DNA of 50,909 bases from CAWHQZ01 sp963831645 (GCA_963831645.1 CAWHQZ010000001.1:1-50909), one strand, 5' to 3'; numbered from the stretch's first letter, positions 24,521-32,829 are shown. The notes: generated by a model from the sequence alone, not told the origin. Made by a program: numbers and translations.

Positions 24521-26259
24521 CGAAGACGTCGATGGTGCTAGGTCGCCTGCCTCTCTACGGTGAACCGGAGGTTTCGCCGGACCACTCGCAAGCGAGCAGC
24601 CTGTCTGCAGAGGAACTCGTGGTCGCCTATCACGAACGGACGAAGCACCACTTCCACCGCTTCGCCGCGTCGGTTGGCTATATGGATTGGGCTACGCAGC
24701 CAGATCCGTTCCGTCGCTACGAGGGAGCGTCGCTGGTTCGCCTCCCTCTCCCTGAGATGGGGCAAGCACTTCCATACTGGCAGCTCTACGTCGCCGACAG
24801 CATGGAGCCAGCCCCGCTTTCGATTGACTCCGTCTCGCTGTTCTTCCGCTATGCCCTCTCGCTGACCGCGTGGAAACGGTTCCACGAAACGACGTGGTCT
24901 CTTCGCGCCAACCCCTCGAGCGGAAACCTGCACCCGACGGAGGGATATGCGCTCCTGCCTGCCGTTGGCGCCGTCCACGACCGTCCCGGCGTCTACCACT
25001 ACGCACCGAAGGAACACGGTCTCGAGCGTCGAGCCGATGTTGACCCGTCGGACTGGACTGCCCTGATGGCCGCGTTTCCGGAGGATTCATTCCTTGTGGG
25101 GCTCTCGTCCATTCATTGGCGAGAGGCCTGGAAGTATGGCGAGCGCGCGTTCCGGTACTGCCAACATGACGTGGGTCATGCCCTTGGGACTCTGCGCTTC
25201 GCGGCTGCCGCCCTGGGCTGGAAACTCTTCCTCCTCGACCGTGTAGACGCAATGTCACAGCTTCTCGGACTCAACCGCGACGCCGACTACGCCGACGCGG
25301 AGCGAGAACATTCCGAACTCTTGGCAGTTGTCGTCCGGGAGAACTGGGCCAGTGACCGGGGCCTCTGCTTATCCAAAGAGGTCGCATCCCAGGGGGCCGC
25401 TTCACGATGGTATGGCACGGCCGACGTGCTGAGTCCCGAGCACAGCGTCGACTGGCCGGTGATCGACGAGGTTGCTGCTGCCACTACGAATCCGACGACT
25501 GCGATCGACGAAGATTTCTCCGGGTTTCCTTCGGAGGGGGAACTCTTCGAGCCGCCAGTTCGATCCGGTGCGTTCACCGCGAAGAAAGTCATTCTGGGCC
25601 GCAGAAGCGCCGTGAGCATGGACGCATCCACCGCAATTTCCGCGGCGACGTTCTTCCGGATGCTCGCTCGTCTCGTGCCCACCCGAGACGGGCGATCCGT
25701 GCCGTGGGACGCTATTCCCTGGCGCCCACGCATCCACCTGGGCCTCTTCGTGCACCGCGTGAACGACCTTTCTCCTGGTCTCTACACGCTTGCTCGCGAT
25801 CCGGAGAAGGTCGAGCCGCTCCAGCAAGCGATGCGGCGCGAGTTCCTGTGGCGGCGCCCTCCGTCGTGCCCGCGTGGGCTCCCGCTGTACCTGCTCAAAG
25901 AAGGGGACTGCCGCGCTCTGGCCGCGAGCGTCTCCTGCGGTCAGGACATCGCGGGAGATGGGGCCTTCAGCCTAGGGATGATCGCCGACTACATGGACAG
26001 CCTGGTTACCTACGGCGCTGCGTTCTATCGAAATCTCTTCTGGGAGGCCGGTCTCGTAGGCCAGGTGCTGTACCTCGAAGCTGAAGAGGCGAGCATTCGT
26101 TCTACCGGGATCGGCTGCTACTTCGATGATCCCGTTCACGAGGTGTTCGGCATCTCTTCGCGCGACTGGCAGAGCTTCTACCACTTCACGGTGGGTGGCC
26201 CCGTCGAGGACAAACGGCTCACGACGTTACCAGCGTACAAGTTGGAGGATGAACGATGA
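24517..26259 (+). CDS. SagB-like protein with two nitroreductase domains
   Basis: 580 residues, uninterrupted. SagB-type proteins are FMN-dependent oxidoreductases of the nitroreductase fold, known to form azolines in thiazole/oxazole-modified peptides. Domain 1 (about 60-290) shows SLRANPSSGNLHPTEGYALL, YHYAPKEHGLERR and HDVGHALGTLRFAAAALGW. Domain 2 (about 350-575) shows ILGRRSAVSMD, GLYTLARDP and SCGQDIAGDGAFSLGM, then FYRNLFWEAGLVGQVLYLEA. No cyclodehydratase or precursor gene is nearby, so its partner may be the Fe-S proteins upstream. GTG start, or the ATG at 24532. Confidence 0.8.
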   Translation: MTKTSMVLGRLPLYGEPEVSPDHSQASSLSAEELVVAYHERTKHHFHRFAASVGYMDWATQPDPFRRYEGASLVRLPLPEMGQALPYWQLYVADSMEPAPLSIDSVSLFFRYALSLTAWKRFHETTWSLRANPSSGNLHPTEGYALLPAVGAVHDRPGVYHYAPKEHGLERRADVDPSDWTALMAAFPEDSFLVGLSSIHWREAWKYGERAFRYCQHDVGHALGTLRFAAAALGWKLFLLDRVDAMSQLLGLNRDADYADAEREHSELLAVVVRENWASDRGLCLSKEVASQGAASRWYGTADVLSPEHSVDWPVIDEVAAATTNPTTAIDEDFSGFPSEGELFEPPVRSGAFTAKKVILGRRSAVSMDASTAISAATFFRMLARLVPTRDGRSVPWDAIPWRPRIHLGLFVHRVNDLSPGLYTLARDPEKVEPLQQAMRREFLWRRPPSCPRGLPLYLLKEGDCRALAASVSCGQDIAGDGAFSLGMIADYMDSLVTYGAAFYRNLFWEAGLVGQVLYLEAEEASIRSTGIGCYFDDPVHEVFGISSRDWQSFYHFTVGGPVEDKRLTTLPAYKLEDER

Positions 26260-26261
26260 GC

Positions 26262-26367
26262 CCCCTGACATCCGTCTCAGCAAGTCGGATAGAACAGCTA
26301 TCCGCATAACCTTCACGGCATTGCCGATCACGTCTGCCCGTCGCCGTTCGCCTTTTGCTTTGGGCAT
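26262..26367 (-). pseudogene. Small 'ADVIGNAVKVMRIA' gene, truncated
   Basis: ATG-started frame with MPKAKGERRRADVIGNAVKV and MRIA, then unrelated residues where the Fe-S cluster begins. I recall small Bradyrhizobiaceae proteins containing DVIGNAVKVMRIATGE; this keeps only the start. It follows the 60-aa ORF by three bases. Confidence 0.45.
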
Positions 26368-26370
26368 GAC

Positions 26371-26553
26371 TTATCGAACCTTATCGAACTTGAGCCAAAC
26401 GTCATCATCGAGCAGCGATACTTCCGGGTGCTGCCGATGGAACTCCTTCAAAGCCAACTTAGAGTAATCGGCAAAACTCAACCCCACTTCCGTAAAATAC
26501 TCAGTTCGAAAAATTGACCTGCCGTTTCGCTCAACGCGCATCTCAATCCGCAT
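26371..26553 (-). CDS. Duplicated small protein, 60 aa (copy 2)
   Basis: Identical in protein sequence to the frame at 10823-11005 and carried in the inverted ~265-bp block. The ribosome site AGGAGGCG and the leader are kept. The downstream neighbour differs from copy 1 (truncated DVIGNAVKV gene here, secreted protein there). Function unknown. Confidence 0.6.
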   Translation of the reverse strand: MRIEMRVERNGRSIFRTEYFTEVGLSFADYSKLALKEFHRQHPEVSLLDDDVWLKFDKVR

Positions 26554-26637
26554 ACCGCGCCTCCTGCTTCGCGCAAAACATATAGGAGGCAGCTGCTGGA
26601 TTCGATAGGCTGTCAGCCGTCAAGTTCCAACCTGAGA
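26371..26637 (-). repeat. ~265-bp duplication, inverted relative to 10746-11009
   Basis: The reverse complement matches 10746-11009 nearly base for base, ending in GGAACTTGACGG. Recombination between these inverted copies would flip the intervening ~15.6 kb, which includes the recombinase module. Confidence 0.85.
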
Positions 26638-26692
26638 CACTACCCGCCGGCCTTGGCAGTTGGATCGGCCGTGAATGCAACAACGCCATTCC

Positions 26693-28093
26693 ATGAGCAA
26701 AATTTGCCCCATCGACGCGAGCAGCGTGCCTTTGTACCCGCCGCGAGTGACGCCACCACCGAAGCCTCTGAATCTGCCACAGTCCTTCGTAAAATTTCTC
26801 CGCAATCCGCTGCTGACCATACCGGAGACCGTCTATCACGAGCCCCTCGTCGCCTTGCGCGGCCCCCCTGCCATCGTCTGGGTGACGGATCCGGCCCTAG
26901 TTAAGATCGTATTGGTCGACCACTGCGACCACTTCCCCCAGGACCCGCTCCTGCGGCGGGTGCTAGGCGGCTTATTCGGCAACAGTATTCTGACGTCGGA
27001 AGGGCGGGACTGGCGCTGGCAACACCAGACAGTGGCGCCTCTCTTTCGACATGGCGAGATCGTTCGATACGTGCCCGCCATGGTTGCGGGTGCGAAATTG
27101 GCGATCAACGCATGGAGCGCCGCACCGCCAGGATCAACCCACGCCATTGCTGCCGACATGCTGCGCGCGACGTACCATGCCATCTCCAACACATTGCTGC
27201 CAGGCAGCGGCGCCCTCATTGGCGAAACGATGAAACAGGGAACTGCCGACTATGTGGAGGGGCTCTCCTGGTCAACCGCCTTTGCGGTGCTCAACTTGCC
27301 AGTCTGGCTGCCGCGCCCGGGTCGCCGCCGTATGCGCTATTGGGAGACCCGTCTTAGGGCGGTCGTTGCCGACATGATTTAAGCACACCATACTTCGCCC
27401 GACGATCGCGACGATCTCTTCACCCGGCTGCTCGGCGCGGTCGACCCGGAGACTGGCCAGACGATGCCGGAAGAGCGGCTCGTCGACAATATTCTGACGT
27501 TTCTTTTGGCCGGCCATCACACAATCGCCATGGCGCTGACTTGGGCGCTTTACCTCCTGTCACGTGCCCCGGAGTGGGAAGCCCGCGTCCTGGAGGAAAT
27601 CCGGCAGGTCGTGCCCTCCGGCCCCGTCACCAGTGAGCACATTGACAGGCTGGTCACTGTGCAACAGGTGTTGAAGGAGTCAATGCGGCTCTATCCGCCG
27701 CTGCCGGTGATGACGCGCTACACTGCAAAGGATGTCGAGCTGGCCAGCGAGCACATCAAGGCCGGCACGCTTATTGGCTTGCCGATCTACGTGATCCACC
27801 GCCACCGCAAACTGTGGGATGACCCGGATCGGTTCGATCCGTCCCGTTTCGCGCCAGAGCGTGAGGCCAGTTATTCGCGCTATCAGTTCATGCCGTTTGG
27901 TGCCGGCCCCAGGATCTGCATCGGTGCTGCCTTTGCGCTCGTCGAGGCAACAGCCATGCTGGCCACACTAGTCCGCGCCGCTCGGTTCGAAAGCCAGCCC
28001 GCGCAGGAACCCCTACCGGTCTGGCGGGTGGTGCTGCTCCCGAAGGATGGCATGCCGCTACAGGTAACCATGCGCGGTAGAGTCGAACACTAG
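26693..28093 (+). pseudogene. Cytochrome P450 with one internal stop codon
   Basis: Heme-thiolate monooxygenase of about 466 residues from the ATG at 26693. Visible are SILTSEGRDWRWQHQTVAP (helix C), the I-helix region LLAGHHTIAMALTW, the ExxR motif LKESMRLYPPLP, and the heme loop FMPFGAGPRICIGAAFA with the ligand Cys. An in-frame TAA at 27380 interrupts it (VADMI-stop-AHHTSPDDRDD), with no frame change, so a single base change would restore it. HHT replaces the usual (D/E)T in helix I. The substrate is not deducible. Confidence 0.85.
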
Positions 28094-28473
28094 GGAGTCG
28101 TCCGACAAAGGGCAGCTACTGAGTAGAGCTCAACATTGTTGCCAAAGGTTGGGGATTCTGGGGATTCTAAGAGGGCCGAAAGTCCGGTTCGGGGTCATGA
28201 GCGTCGACTCGTCTATGTCCGTGGAAGGTCCGCTCAACCTTCGACTTCTGCCCAAGCGTTGCACCGCAGCAAAACGACGAGACGTGCCAATTGAACGTAA
28301 GACGGTGCTATTTTTGGATTCTGAACGATGGCGCTGGCCCAGCATCACGAGGGGGTCCAGACCGAAACTTATCCCTCATCAATTCCAGTTTCTTAGTCTA
28401 GAATGCCAACGATGCTATAATTTTGGCTCATGTTCCTCAGTGTAAATGGAGGTCAAGCAAAGAGGTCCTGCCT
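28094..28473. other. Leader region of crp copy B
   Basis: No confident gene. A 98-codon frame from 28149 has no recognised domain. Homology with copy A begins at about 28315 (GAACGATGGCGCTGGCCCAG) and becomes tight from the TATAAT at 28416. Confidence 0.4.
28416..28421 (+). promoter_or_regulatory. Possible -10 element of crp copy B
   Basis: TATAAT about 53 bases before the chosen ATG, at the same place as in copy A. No recognisable -35 sequence. Confidence 0.35.
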
Positions 28474-29142
28474 ATGAACAAAGCAAAGCCACCGTTCGAT
28501 CCCAAGGTCTTTCTCGCCAAGGCAGACGGGGGGAGGACCATCGCCAAATATCCAGTGAATCAAATCGTGTTCTCACAAGGAGATCTGGCAGATTCTGTCT
28601 TCTACATTCAGGACGGCAAGGTCAAAGTCACCGTCATTTCCGAGCAAGGGAAGGAAGCGGTCGTCGCAATCCAGGGTCCGGATGAATTCTGCGGGGAAGG
28701 TTGCCTGGCCGGCCAGCCGCGGCGCATGGCGACAGCTACGGCAATAACGGAGTGCGAGATTATGCGGCTGGAGAAGCAGGCCATCGTCCGCGCCCTCCAT
28801 GACGAGCCAGCGTTTTCCGAGATGTTCGTCACGCATATTTTGGCTCGAACCATCCGCGTCGAAGAGGACTTGGTCGATCAACTGTTCAATTCGAGTGAGA
28901 AGCGCCTGGCACGGGCTCTTCTGTTACTAGCTAATTTTGGCAAGGAAGGCAGACCCGAGCCGATCATTGCGAAGGTCAGCCAAGAGACACTCGCGGACAT
29001 GATCGGCACCACGCGGTCTCGTGTGAGCCATTTCATGAACAAGTTTCGGGAATTGGGCTTTATCGATTACAACGGCCACCTGAATGTTCACAGTTCCTTG
29101 CTGAGCGTCGTTCTGCACGATCAACCGCAGATCAGAAGGTGA
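28474..29142 (+). CDS. Crp/Fnr-family transcription regulator (copy B)
   Basis: 222 residues, differing from copy A at few positions (for example GPDEFCGEG for GLDEFCGEG, and TTRSRVSHFMNKFRELGF in the HTH). Beta-roll, dimer helix and winged HTH are all present, and the ATG at 28474 follows AGAGGTCCTG. Two open copies suggest selection or recent duplication. The neighbouring HPF-like gene makes a role in stress or low-oxygen physiology plausible, but this is inference. Confidence 0.85.
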   Translation: MNKAKPPFDPKVFLAKADGGRTIAKYPVNQIVFSQGDLADSVFYIQDGKVKVTVISEQGKEAVVAIQGPDEFCGEGCLAGQPRRMATATAITECEIMRLEKQAIVRALHDEPAFSEMFVTHILARTIRVEEDLVDQLFNSSEKRLARALLLLANFGKEGRPEPIIAKVSQETLADMIGTTRSRVSHFMNKFRELGFIDYNGHLNVHSSLLSVVLHDQPQIRR

Positions 29143-29159
29143 TCCGCGCTGGCCAGCGC

Positions 29160-29290
29160 GTGCGGCGCGAAGAGTATCAGCCGTTCGGTGGAGCGGCGTC
29201 AGCAACATCGTGGTCGCCTGGGTGATCACGCTGCCAGCCGCAGCGCTGATCGCCGCCCTCTTTTACTGGCTAAGTAAGGTGACCTTGTGA
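29160..29290 (+). pseudogene. PitA-type phosphate transporter, 3' tail (copy B)
   Basis: VRWSGVSNIVVAWVITLPAA, then ALIAALFYWLSKVTL and the stop: the last transmembrane helix of a PiT-family transporter. No start, and 90% of the gene is missing. It follows the crp stop by under 20 bases. Confidence 0.6.
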
Positions 29291-29300
29291 ACGGGAACCT

Positions 29301-29507
29301 GTGCAGAAAATTCAATATGCGGAACTGCCATACCAACGTTCCGACCATGCTTTTGAGGTCCTGTTGATGACGTCGCGCGAAACACGACCATGGGTGATTC
29401 CTAGGGGCTTGCGGGTGCAGAACCTCACACCCCACGAGTCGGCAGCGCGCAAGGCATGTCGCAGCGTGTTCCGCCAGCGTCAAAGGGCTGCTCAAAACAG
29501 CGACTAA
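29301..29507 (+). pseudogene. NUDIX hydrolase N-terminal fragment (copy B)
   Basis: The GTG-started frame IQYAELPYQRSDHAFEVLLM, then SRETRPWVIPRGLRVQN and LTPHESAARKA, matches the N-terminal strands of a NUDIX hydrolase. The catalytic NUDIX box is absent. The last 15 residues (CRSVFRQRQRAAQNSD) are foreign. Confidence 0.6.
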
Positions 29508-29547
29508 TGCTACTTGGCGGCGCAAGCGTTGCAAGGCTGCGGTTCTC

Positions 29548-29628
29548 TCAGCGTCGCGACAGCGGTGACTTCAGCGCTATGCCGCCATGCTCCAGTTCTG
29601 ACGCCGCTGCGCGGGTCTCGCGCATCAT
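29548..29628 (-). CDS. 26-aa ORF downstream of HPF-like gene
   Basis: MMRETRAAASELEHGG, then IALKSPLSRR and a stop. In copy C (50423-50503) the same peptide is encoded, with GGGTGGGGAG right before the ATG. Copy A has one extra base that breaks its end. Conservation in two copies with a good ribosome site makes it a candidate small protein; it could also be the scar of a longer gene. Confidence 0.35.
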   Translation of the reverse strand: MMRETRAAASELEHGGIALKSPLSRR

Positions 29629-29652
29629 CTCCCCACCAAGCGATGCCGCTTT

Positions 29653-30216
29653 TCATGGCAACAGGTGCTTGCCAAGCAAACGAACTGTGCTTGCCTGCGA
29701 CCCCTTCTCACCCTCTTCCTCAACATACGCAACCGCGGTGCCGAGTTTCAGTCGGGAGAAGGCGTCATTCAGAACGCTGTTTTTGTGGAAGTAAATCTCG
29801 TTGCCGTCGGCCGTCTCGATAAAGCCGAATTCGCCGGACGGATCGATGCGGACGACCCTGCCGGTCGGCGCGCCTTCGTGATGCTTGGTCTGACGCTGCA
29901 GTCTCCGGACACGATCCTGAAGCTGCCGTCGTGCACGCTTGAACGCCTTGTTGAGCGCGAAGTGGATATCGGCGTGTCGCTCGTCGTTTTGAGCGGTGCG
30001 CGCGACACTAACATCCCTCGCGTTCGGCAGGGCGAGGTGTACGTTGATCTCATATAACCCGCCTGTGTGGTGGTGTTGCCCTGGTCCCTTTACGACCACG
30101 CGGCAGGCTGTGATCCGGCCGAAGCGTTCGAGCTCAGCGACGTGCTCGGCGATCTCGTCGTGAATCGCCGGAACCGGATCCATACCCTGAAAATCGATCT
30201 GTACCCGCGTTTCCAT
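29653..30216 (-). CDS. HPF/RaiA-like ribosome-associated protein with cold-shock domain
   Basis: 187 residues from the ATG at 30216. The N-terminal ~110 residues (VQIDFQGMDPVPAIHDEIAE, ACRVVVKGPGQHHHTGG, YEINVHLALPN, then a basic helix KAFKRARRQLQDRVRR) match the HPF/RaiA fold that binds 30S subunits and induces hibernation. The C-terminal ~65 residues are a cold-shock domain with GEFGFIE (RNP1-like) and IYFHKNSVL (RNP2-like). An RNA-binding fusion expected in stress or oxygen limitation. An intact copy; copy C is frameshifted. Confidence 0.8.
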   Translation of the reverse strand: METRVQIDFQGMDPVPAIHDEIAEHVAELERFGRITACRVVVKGPGQHHHTGGLYEINVHLALPNARDVSVARTAQNDERHADIHFALNKAFKRARRQLQDRVRRLQRQTKHHEGAPTGRVVRIDPSGEFGFIETADGNEIYFHKNSVLNDAFSRLKLGTAVAYVEEEGEKGSQASTVRLLGKHLLP

Positions 30217-30609
30217 TTTGCGATCTCCAACTGCCTGCCCGCCCTGGCAGGCTTTACCCACGGAACGGAAGCCTGGGTTTGGCCCATCTCAACAGACGCA
30301 ATCTGTTCTCCAGGCGGATGCGCCGCGACAAAGCGGGCTGGCGATATAATTCCTATCCAGGAGCGGTCCCATGAACTGCCAAGTTTGGCCGCCGTCCTGG
30401 CTCATCTGAATCCGCCATATACGCCATACGCCACCCGGGATCCACTTTGCTTAGGTCAAAGGATTGAAATCGCGCCCGGGGCTCGATTTCGAATCCGGTT
30501 GCAGCGACCCGTCAATGTGCCGTTTTGCACATCCGAACACTCTTCGGTCACGTACACTGGGGGATGGCAGGATCGGCGCGGAGCGCAAATAGGGTCTATG
30601 GTGCTTGAA
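30217..30609. other. Region between HPF-like and DUF1488 genes
   Basis: A divergent intergenic stretch of about 390 bases. The part up to 30453 is duplicated in copy C; the rest is unique. No FNR/FixK-type TTGAT-N4-ATCAA site was noticed. A long open frame through it (from 30067) is partly antisense to the HPF-like gene and is not supported. Confidence 0.4.
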
Positions 30610-30879
30610 ATGACTATTCATTTTCCAAATCACAGCCGCTGTCATGACCCAGCCCGCCAGTGTGTGCGCTTCAGCGGGCATGATTCAGTATTCGAGATTT
30701 TGTTTTTCGTCGAAGACGTGGCGCTCTCCCGGATGAGTCCGGACGCGTCTAAGGACGAAGCGGGATTTTTGAGCGTATTCGACGCAAATCGTGACCGGAT
30801 CCTCGAGGTAGCTGGCAAACTCTATTCCGGACGTCACAGGGCTCCCTACATGATTGGCGCCGCGAACTTGCTGAGTTAA
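30610..30879 (+). CDS. DUF1488 family protein, 89 aa
   Basis: MTIHFPNHSRCHDPARQCVR, FSGHDSVFEILFFVEDVAL and DEAGFLSVFDANRDRILEVA follow the DUF1488 pattern, a small conserved proteobacterial family of unknown function. The ATG at 30610 gives the usual family start; an ATG four codons upstream is alternative. Intact. It is divergent from the HPF-like gene. Confidence 0.75.
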   Translation: MTIHFPNHSRCHDPARQCVRFSGHDSVFEILFFVEDVALSRMSPDASKDEAGFLSVFDANRDRILEVAGKLYSGRHRAPYMIGAANLLS

Positions 30880-31011
30880 CCGTTTGTCCGACTAACGTCG
30901 CGTGGAGTCAGAGCAAAATTGAACACTGTTGCCGACCAGGCATGAGGCCCAGCTACCGGACTAGACGAACGGTCAACGGTCAGTGGATCGGGGTCCCGGG
31001 TAACTCATTGC

Positions 31012-31149
31012 GCCGGGAACCTATTCTAGACTCCCGAAGTCGTTCTACTGGTCTCACACTTACCACCCCCAATCCCCTTACGACGTGAGACCTGCGCCCC
31101 GGCCCGGAATCCCCCTTTCCGCGCTGGGGCGTTTCATTTCGTTGGCTAG
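31012..31149 (+). ncRNA. Candidate small RNA 1 (two hairpins and terminator)
   Basis: Stem 1 pairs GGTCTCAC (31050-31057) with GTGAGACC (31085-31092), eight perfect pairs. Stem 2 pairs GCGCCCC (31094-31100) with GGGGCGT (31126-31132), followed by a T-rich tail (TTTCATTTCG). A second copy with the same stems but different loops follows 152 bases downstream. Conserved pairing with variable loops argues for a structured transcript. The promoter is not identified. Confidence 0.45.
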
Positions 31150-31164
31150 TCTTAGTCTAGGTCC

Positions 31165-31296
31165 GCCCGGAACCTATTCTGGGCTGCCGAGATAGTCCAC
31201 CGGTCTCACCCTCACGTTTCCCAAAGTCTTGCTAAGTGAGACCAGCGCCCCGGCCGAAACAGCCTCGCGCGCTGGGGCGTTTTATTTCCTTGGCTA
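31165..31296 (+). ncRNA. Candidate small RNA 2, tandem copy
   Basis: Begins GCCCGGAACCTATTCT like copy 1. Stem 1 is GGTCTCAC (31202-31209) with GTGAGACC (31236-31243). Stem 2 is GCGCCCC (31245-31251) with GGGGCGT (31274-31280), then TTTATTTCC and TTGGCTAG. Loop sequences have diverged from copy 1. Alternatively both are paired terminator elements. Confidence 0.45.
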
Positions 31297-31318
31297 GGTC
31301 AGCCAGCGGTGCTGACTC

Positions 31319-31633
31319 CTAACCCTTCTTCCAACCGTCGGGCAACTGCGCAATCAACAAAGCGATCTTGCGCGCCTCTGCGGTCGATGGATGGTCAATT
31401 CGCATCGCTTCTTCTTCGCGGCCGTAGACGTAGGCCAGCCGGAAGCCATTGGCGTCGACGACGACGAAGCTGCCCGCGATGCTCTCGATGCGCCACGGCG
31501 CAGGAAACTTGCGACCGGCGCTAGTCAGGTCGACCCTCCGGTACGCCGCCGACGTCCATCGCCGTCCGGTATTGGCGGTCGGACATTCCAGCGTTACGCG
31601 CGGCTTGGCGCCGGGAAACAGCCTCGTCGGCAC
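31319..31633 (-). CDS. Small conserved hypothetical, 'NGFRLAYVY' family
   Basis: The conserved part is FPAPWRIESIAGSFVVVDAN, GFRLAYVYGREEEAMRID, then AEARKIALLIAQLPDGW. The frameshifted relative at 2441-2640 shares this core. The first ~35 residues of the open frame are unlike the rest, so the real start is probably nearer 31525 and not clear. Members are small cytosolic proteins of unknown function. Confidence 0.55.
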   Translation of the reverse strand: MPTRLFPGAKPRVTLECPTANTGRRWTSAAYRRVDLTSAGRKFPAPWRIESIAGSFVVVDANGFRLAYVYGREEEAMRIDHPSTAEARKIALLIAQLPDGWKKG

Positions 31634-31781
31634 CGGCGAGGCTGCGGAAATCGTGCCGCACGCCGTCGCCTTGCGGAAACTGCTTCAGCAACTCTCCGGC
31701 CTTGAAACCGAGATGACAAACCGACCCCTGGCCCCGCCTTTAGCGGTTGCGGTTGCGTTCGGTGATGACCTCTTCGATCAT

Positions 31782-32039
31782 CTAAATCAGCGCGCGCAAT
31801 TCCTCGAGACCGAGAGCGGCGGGATCTAGACCGAAATTTAGCTCGTCGTCAGGCGAAGGAGTTGGAACGTTAGTTTGCATGAGGTAGAGATGCTCTAAGA
31901 GCTCGTCCGCCCGAAATCCAGGGACGTCGTCGATGATGAGCCTGCGAAGCAGAGCATGCAGGAACTCCCGTTGCATCTCCGTCCGGGCAGCGGCGCGAAC
32001 GGCCATTTTAGCCGCGATTGCAATGGCCCTTTCGCTCAC
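31782..32039 (-). CDS. Hypothetical protein, 85 aa
   Basis: GTG start with AAGGGGAAAG upstream. The protein is helical and acidic toward its end (REFLHALLRRLIIDDVPGF, DELLEHLYLMQ, DDELNFGLDPAALGLEEL). Balanced composition and a good ribosome site support it. No known domain. Confidence 0.5.
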   Translation of the reverse strand: MSERAIAIAAKMAVRAAARTEMQREFLHALLRRLIIDDVPGFRADELLEHLYLMQTNVPTPSPDDELNFGLDPAALGLEELRALI

Positions 32040-32209
32040 CGCTTTCCCCTTTTTTAGCCCTCGCCCTTCTATTTTTTGCCATTGCTCAGAAATTCCTCCA
32101 GGTTTTCGCTGCCGTCACCGCTTCCCCTTCGCCTTCGCCCCGAGGCTCGGCCAGGCGGCGGACGCACCGCCCTGCAAGGATGCTACCTGTGGCCCGTAGA
32201 AGTCGAGGG

Positions 32210-32338
32210 CGGCTGGACCACTGGAACTTTTCCAGGATGGGGATCTCATTGACAAGGTTGGCTACTGGAAAACCCGGAAGGATGCCCTCTACGGTTGCCG
32301 CATTCTGCAAGAGAGGTTGGGCGCCCAAGTGCCGTCAT
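32210..32338 (+). pseudogene. C-terminal gene fragment (weak)
   Basis: AGPLELFQDGDLIDKVGYW, then RKDALYGCRILQERLGAQVP and a stop read like a natural protein end, but a TAG and a probable frame change lie just upstream (YLWPVEVEGG in the neighbouring frame). A small decayed gene is likely; family not recognised. Confidence 0.35.
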
Positions 32339-32444
32339 GAGCACAGGTCCGCCGCGATCTGCCTATTTGAGACTTCCGACCGATCGATAGCCGGGGGGAT
32401 TGTCGGGCTGCGGCGCGCTTGATCGCCTTCGCATCGCTTCTTCT

Positions 32445-32693
32445 TCACCGCCAGAAGTCTGACGGCTTCGAATGATAGGCCTGTTTGATTTGTTGAAGGC
32501 TAAGCGAACCAGTATCCATCGTAATCCAAGCGGTCTTACGAACTGCGGGTTTAAGATCCTCCATGGCGAATCTGATGGCGTTTCGCAGGCTCTCAAATTT
32601 ACGTCTCTCGCCTCCCCTTGGGCCTAGCGGCGGAACGGCAGGATTAAACCAATGAACGTCTGCCGCCTGATCCATATCGAGTTCGTCAGCCAT
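32445..32693 (-). CDS. Hypothetical protein, 82 aa
   Basis: ATG start; MADELDMDQAADVHWFNPAV, GERRKFESLRNAIRFAME and DTGSLSLQQIKQAYHSKPSD. The natural-looking amino-acid pattern and uninterrupted frame support a gene, cytosolic and without cysteine motifs. Function unknown. Confidence 0.5.
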   Translation of the reverse strand: MADELDMDQAADVHWFNPAVPPLGPRGGERRKFESLRNAIRFAMEDLKPAVRKTAWITMDTGSLSLQQIKQAYHSKPSDFWR

Positions 32694-32829
32694 TCACTTC
32701 CCCTTCACTTTCGGACTGCCGGGCTTTTGGCCCTCATAGTCGAGTCGACGCTCATGACCCCCTAACGTTCACTTGGCATGTCTCGTCGTTTTGCTGCGGT
32801 GCAACGCCCGCGAGCTTTTGGCTCACGAA

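Larger units (their letters stand above)
28315..30453 (+). repeat. Large duplication, copy B (most complete cassette)
   Basis: Left part (28315-29705) matches copy A in direct orientation. Right part (29141-30453) matches copy C (49594-50909) in inverted orientation. The order is crp, PitA tail, NUDIX head, 26-aa ORF, HPF-cold-shock gene and its upstream region. Homology with copy C ends at the TTAG near 30453. Confidence 0.85.

Noticed and set aside
30067..30609. Upstream extension of the DUF1488 frame to 270 aa
   Set aside because: The extension is antisense to the HPF-like gene and to intergenic DNA; family members start at MTIHFPN.
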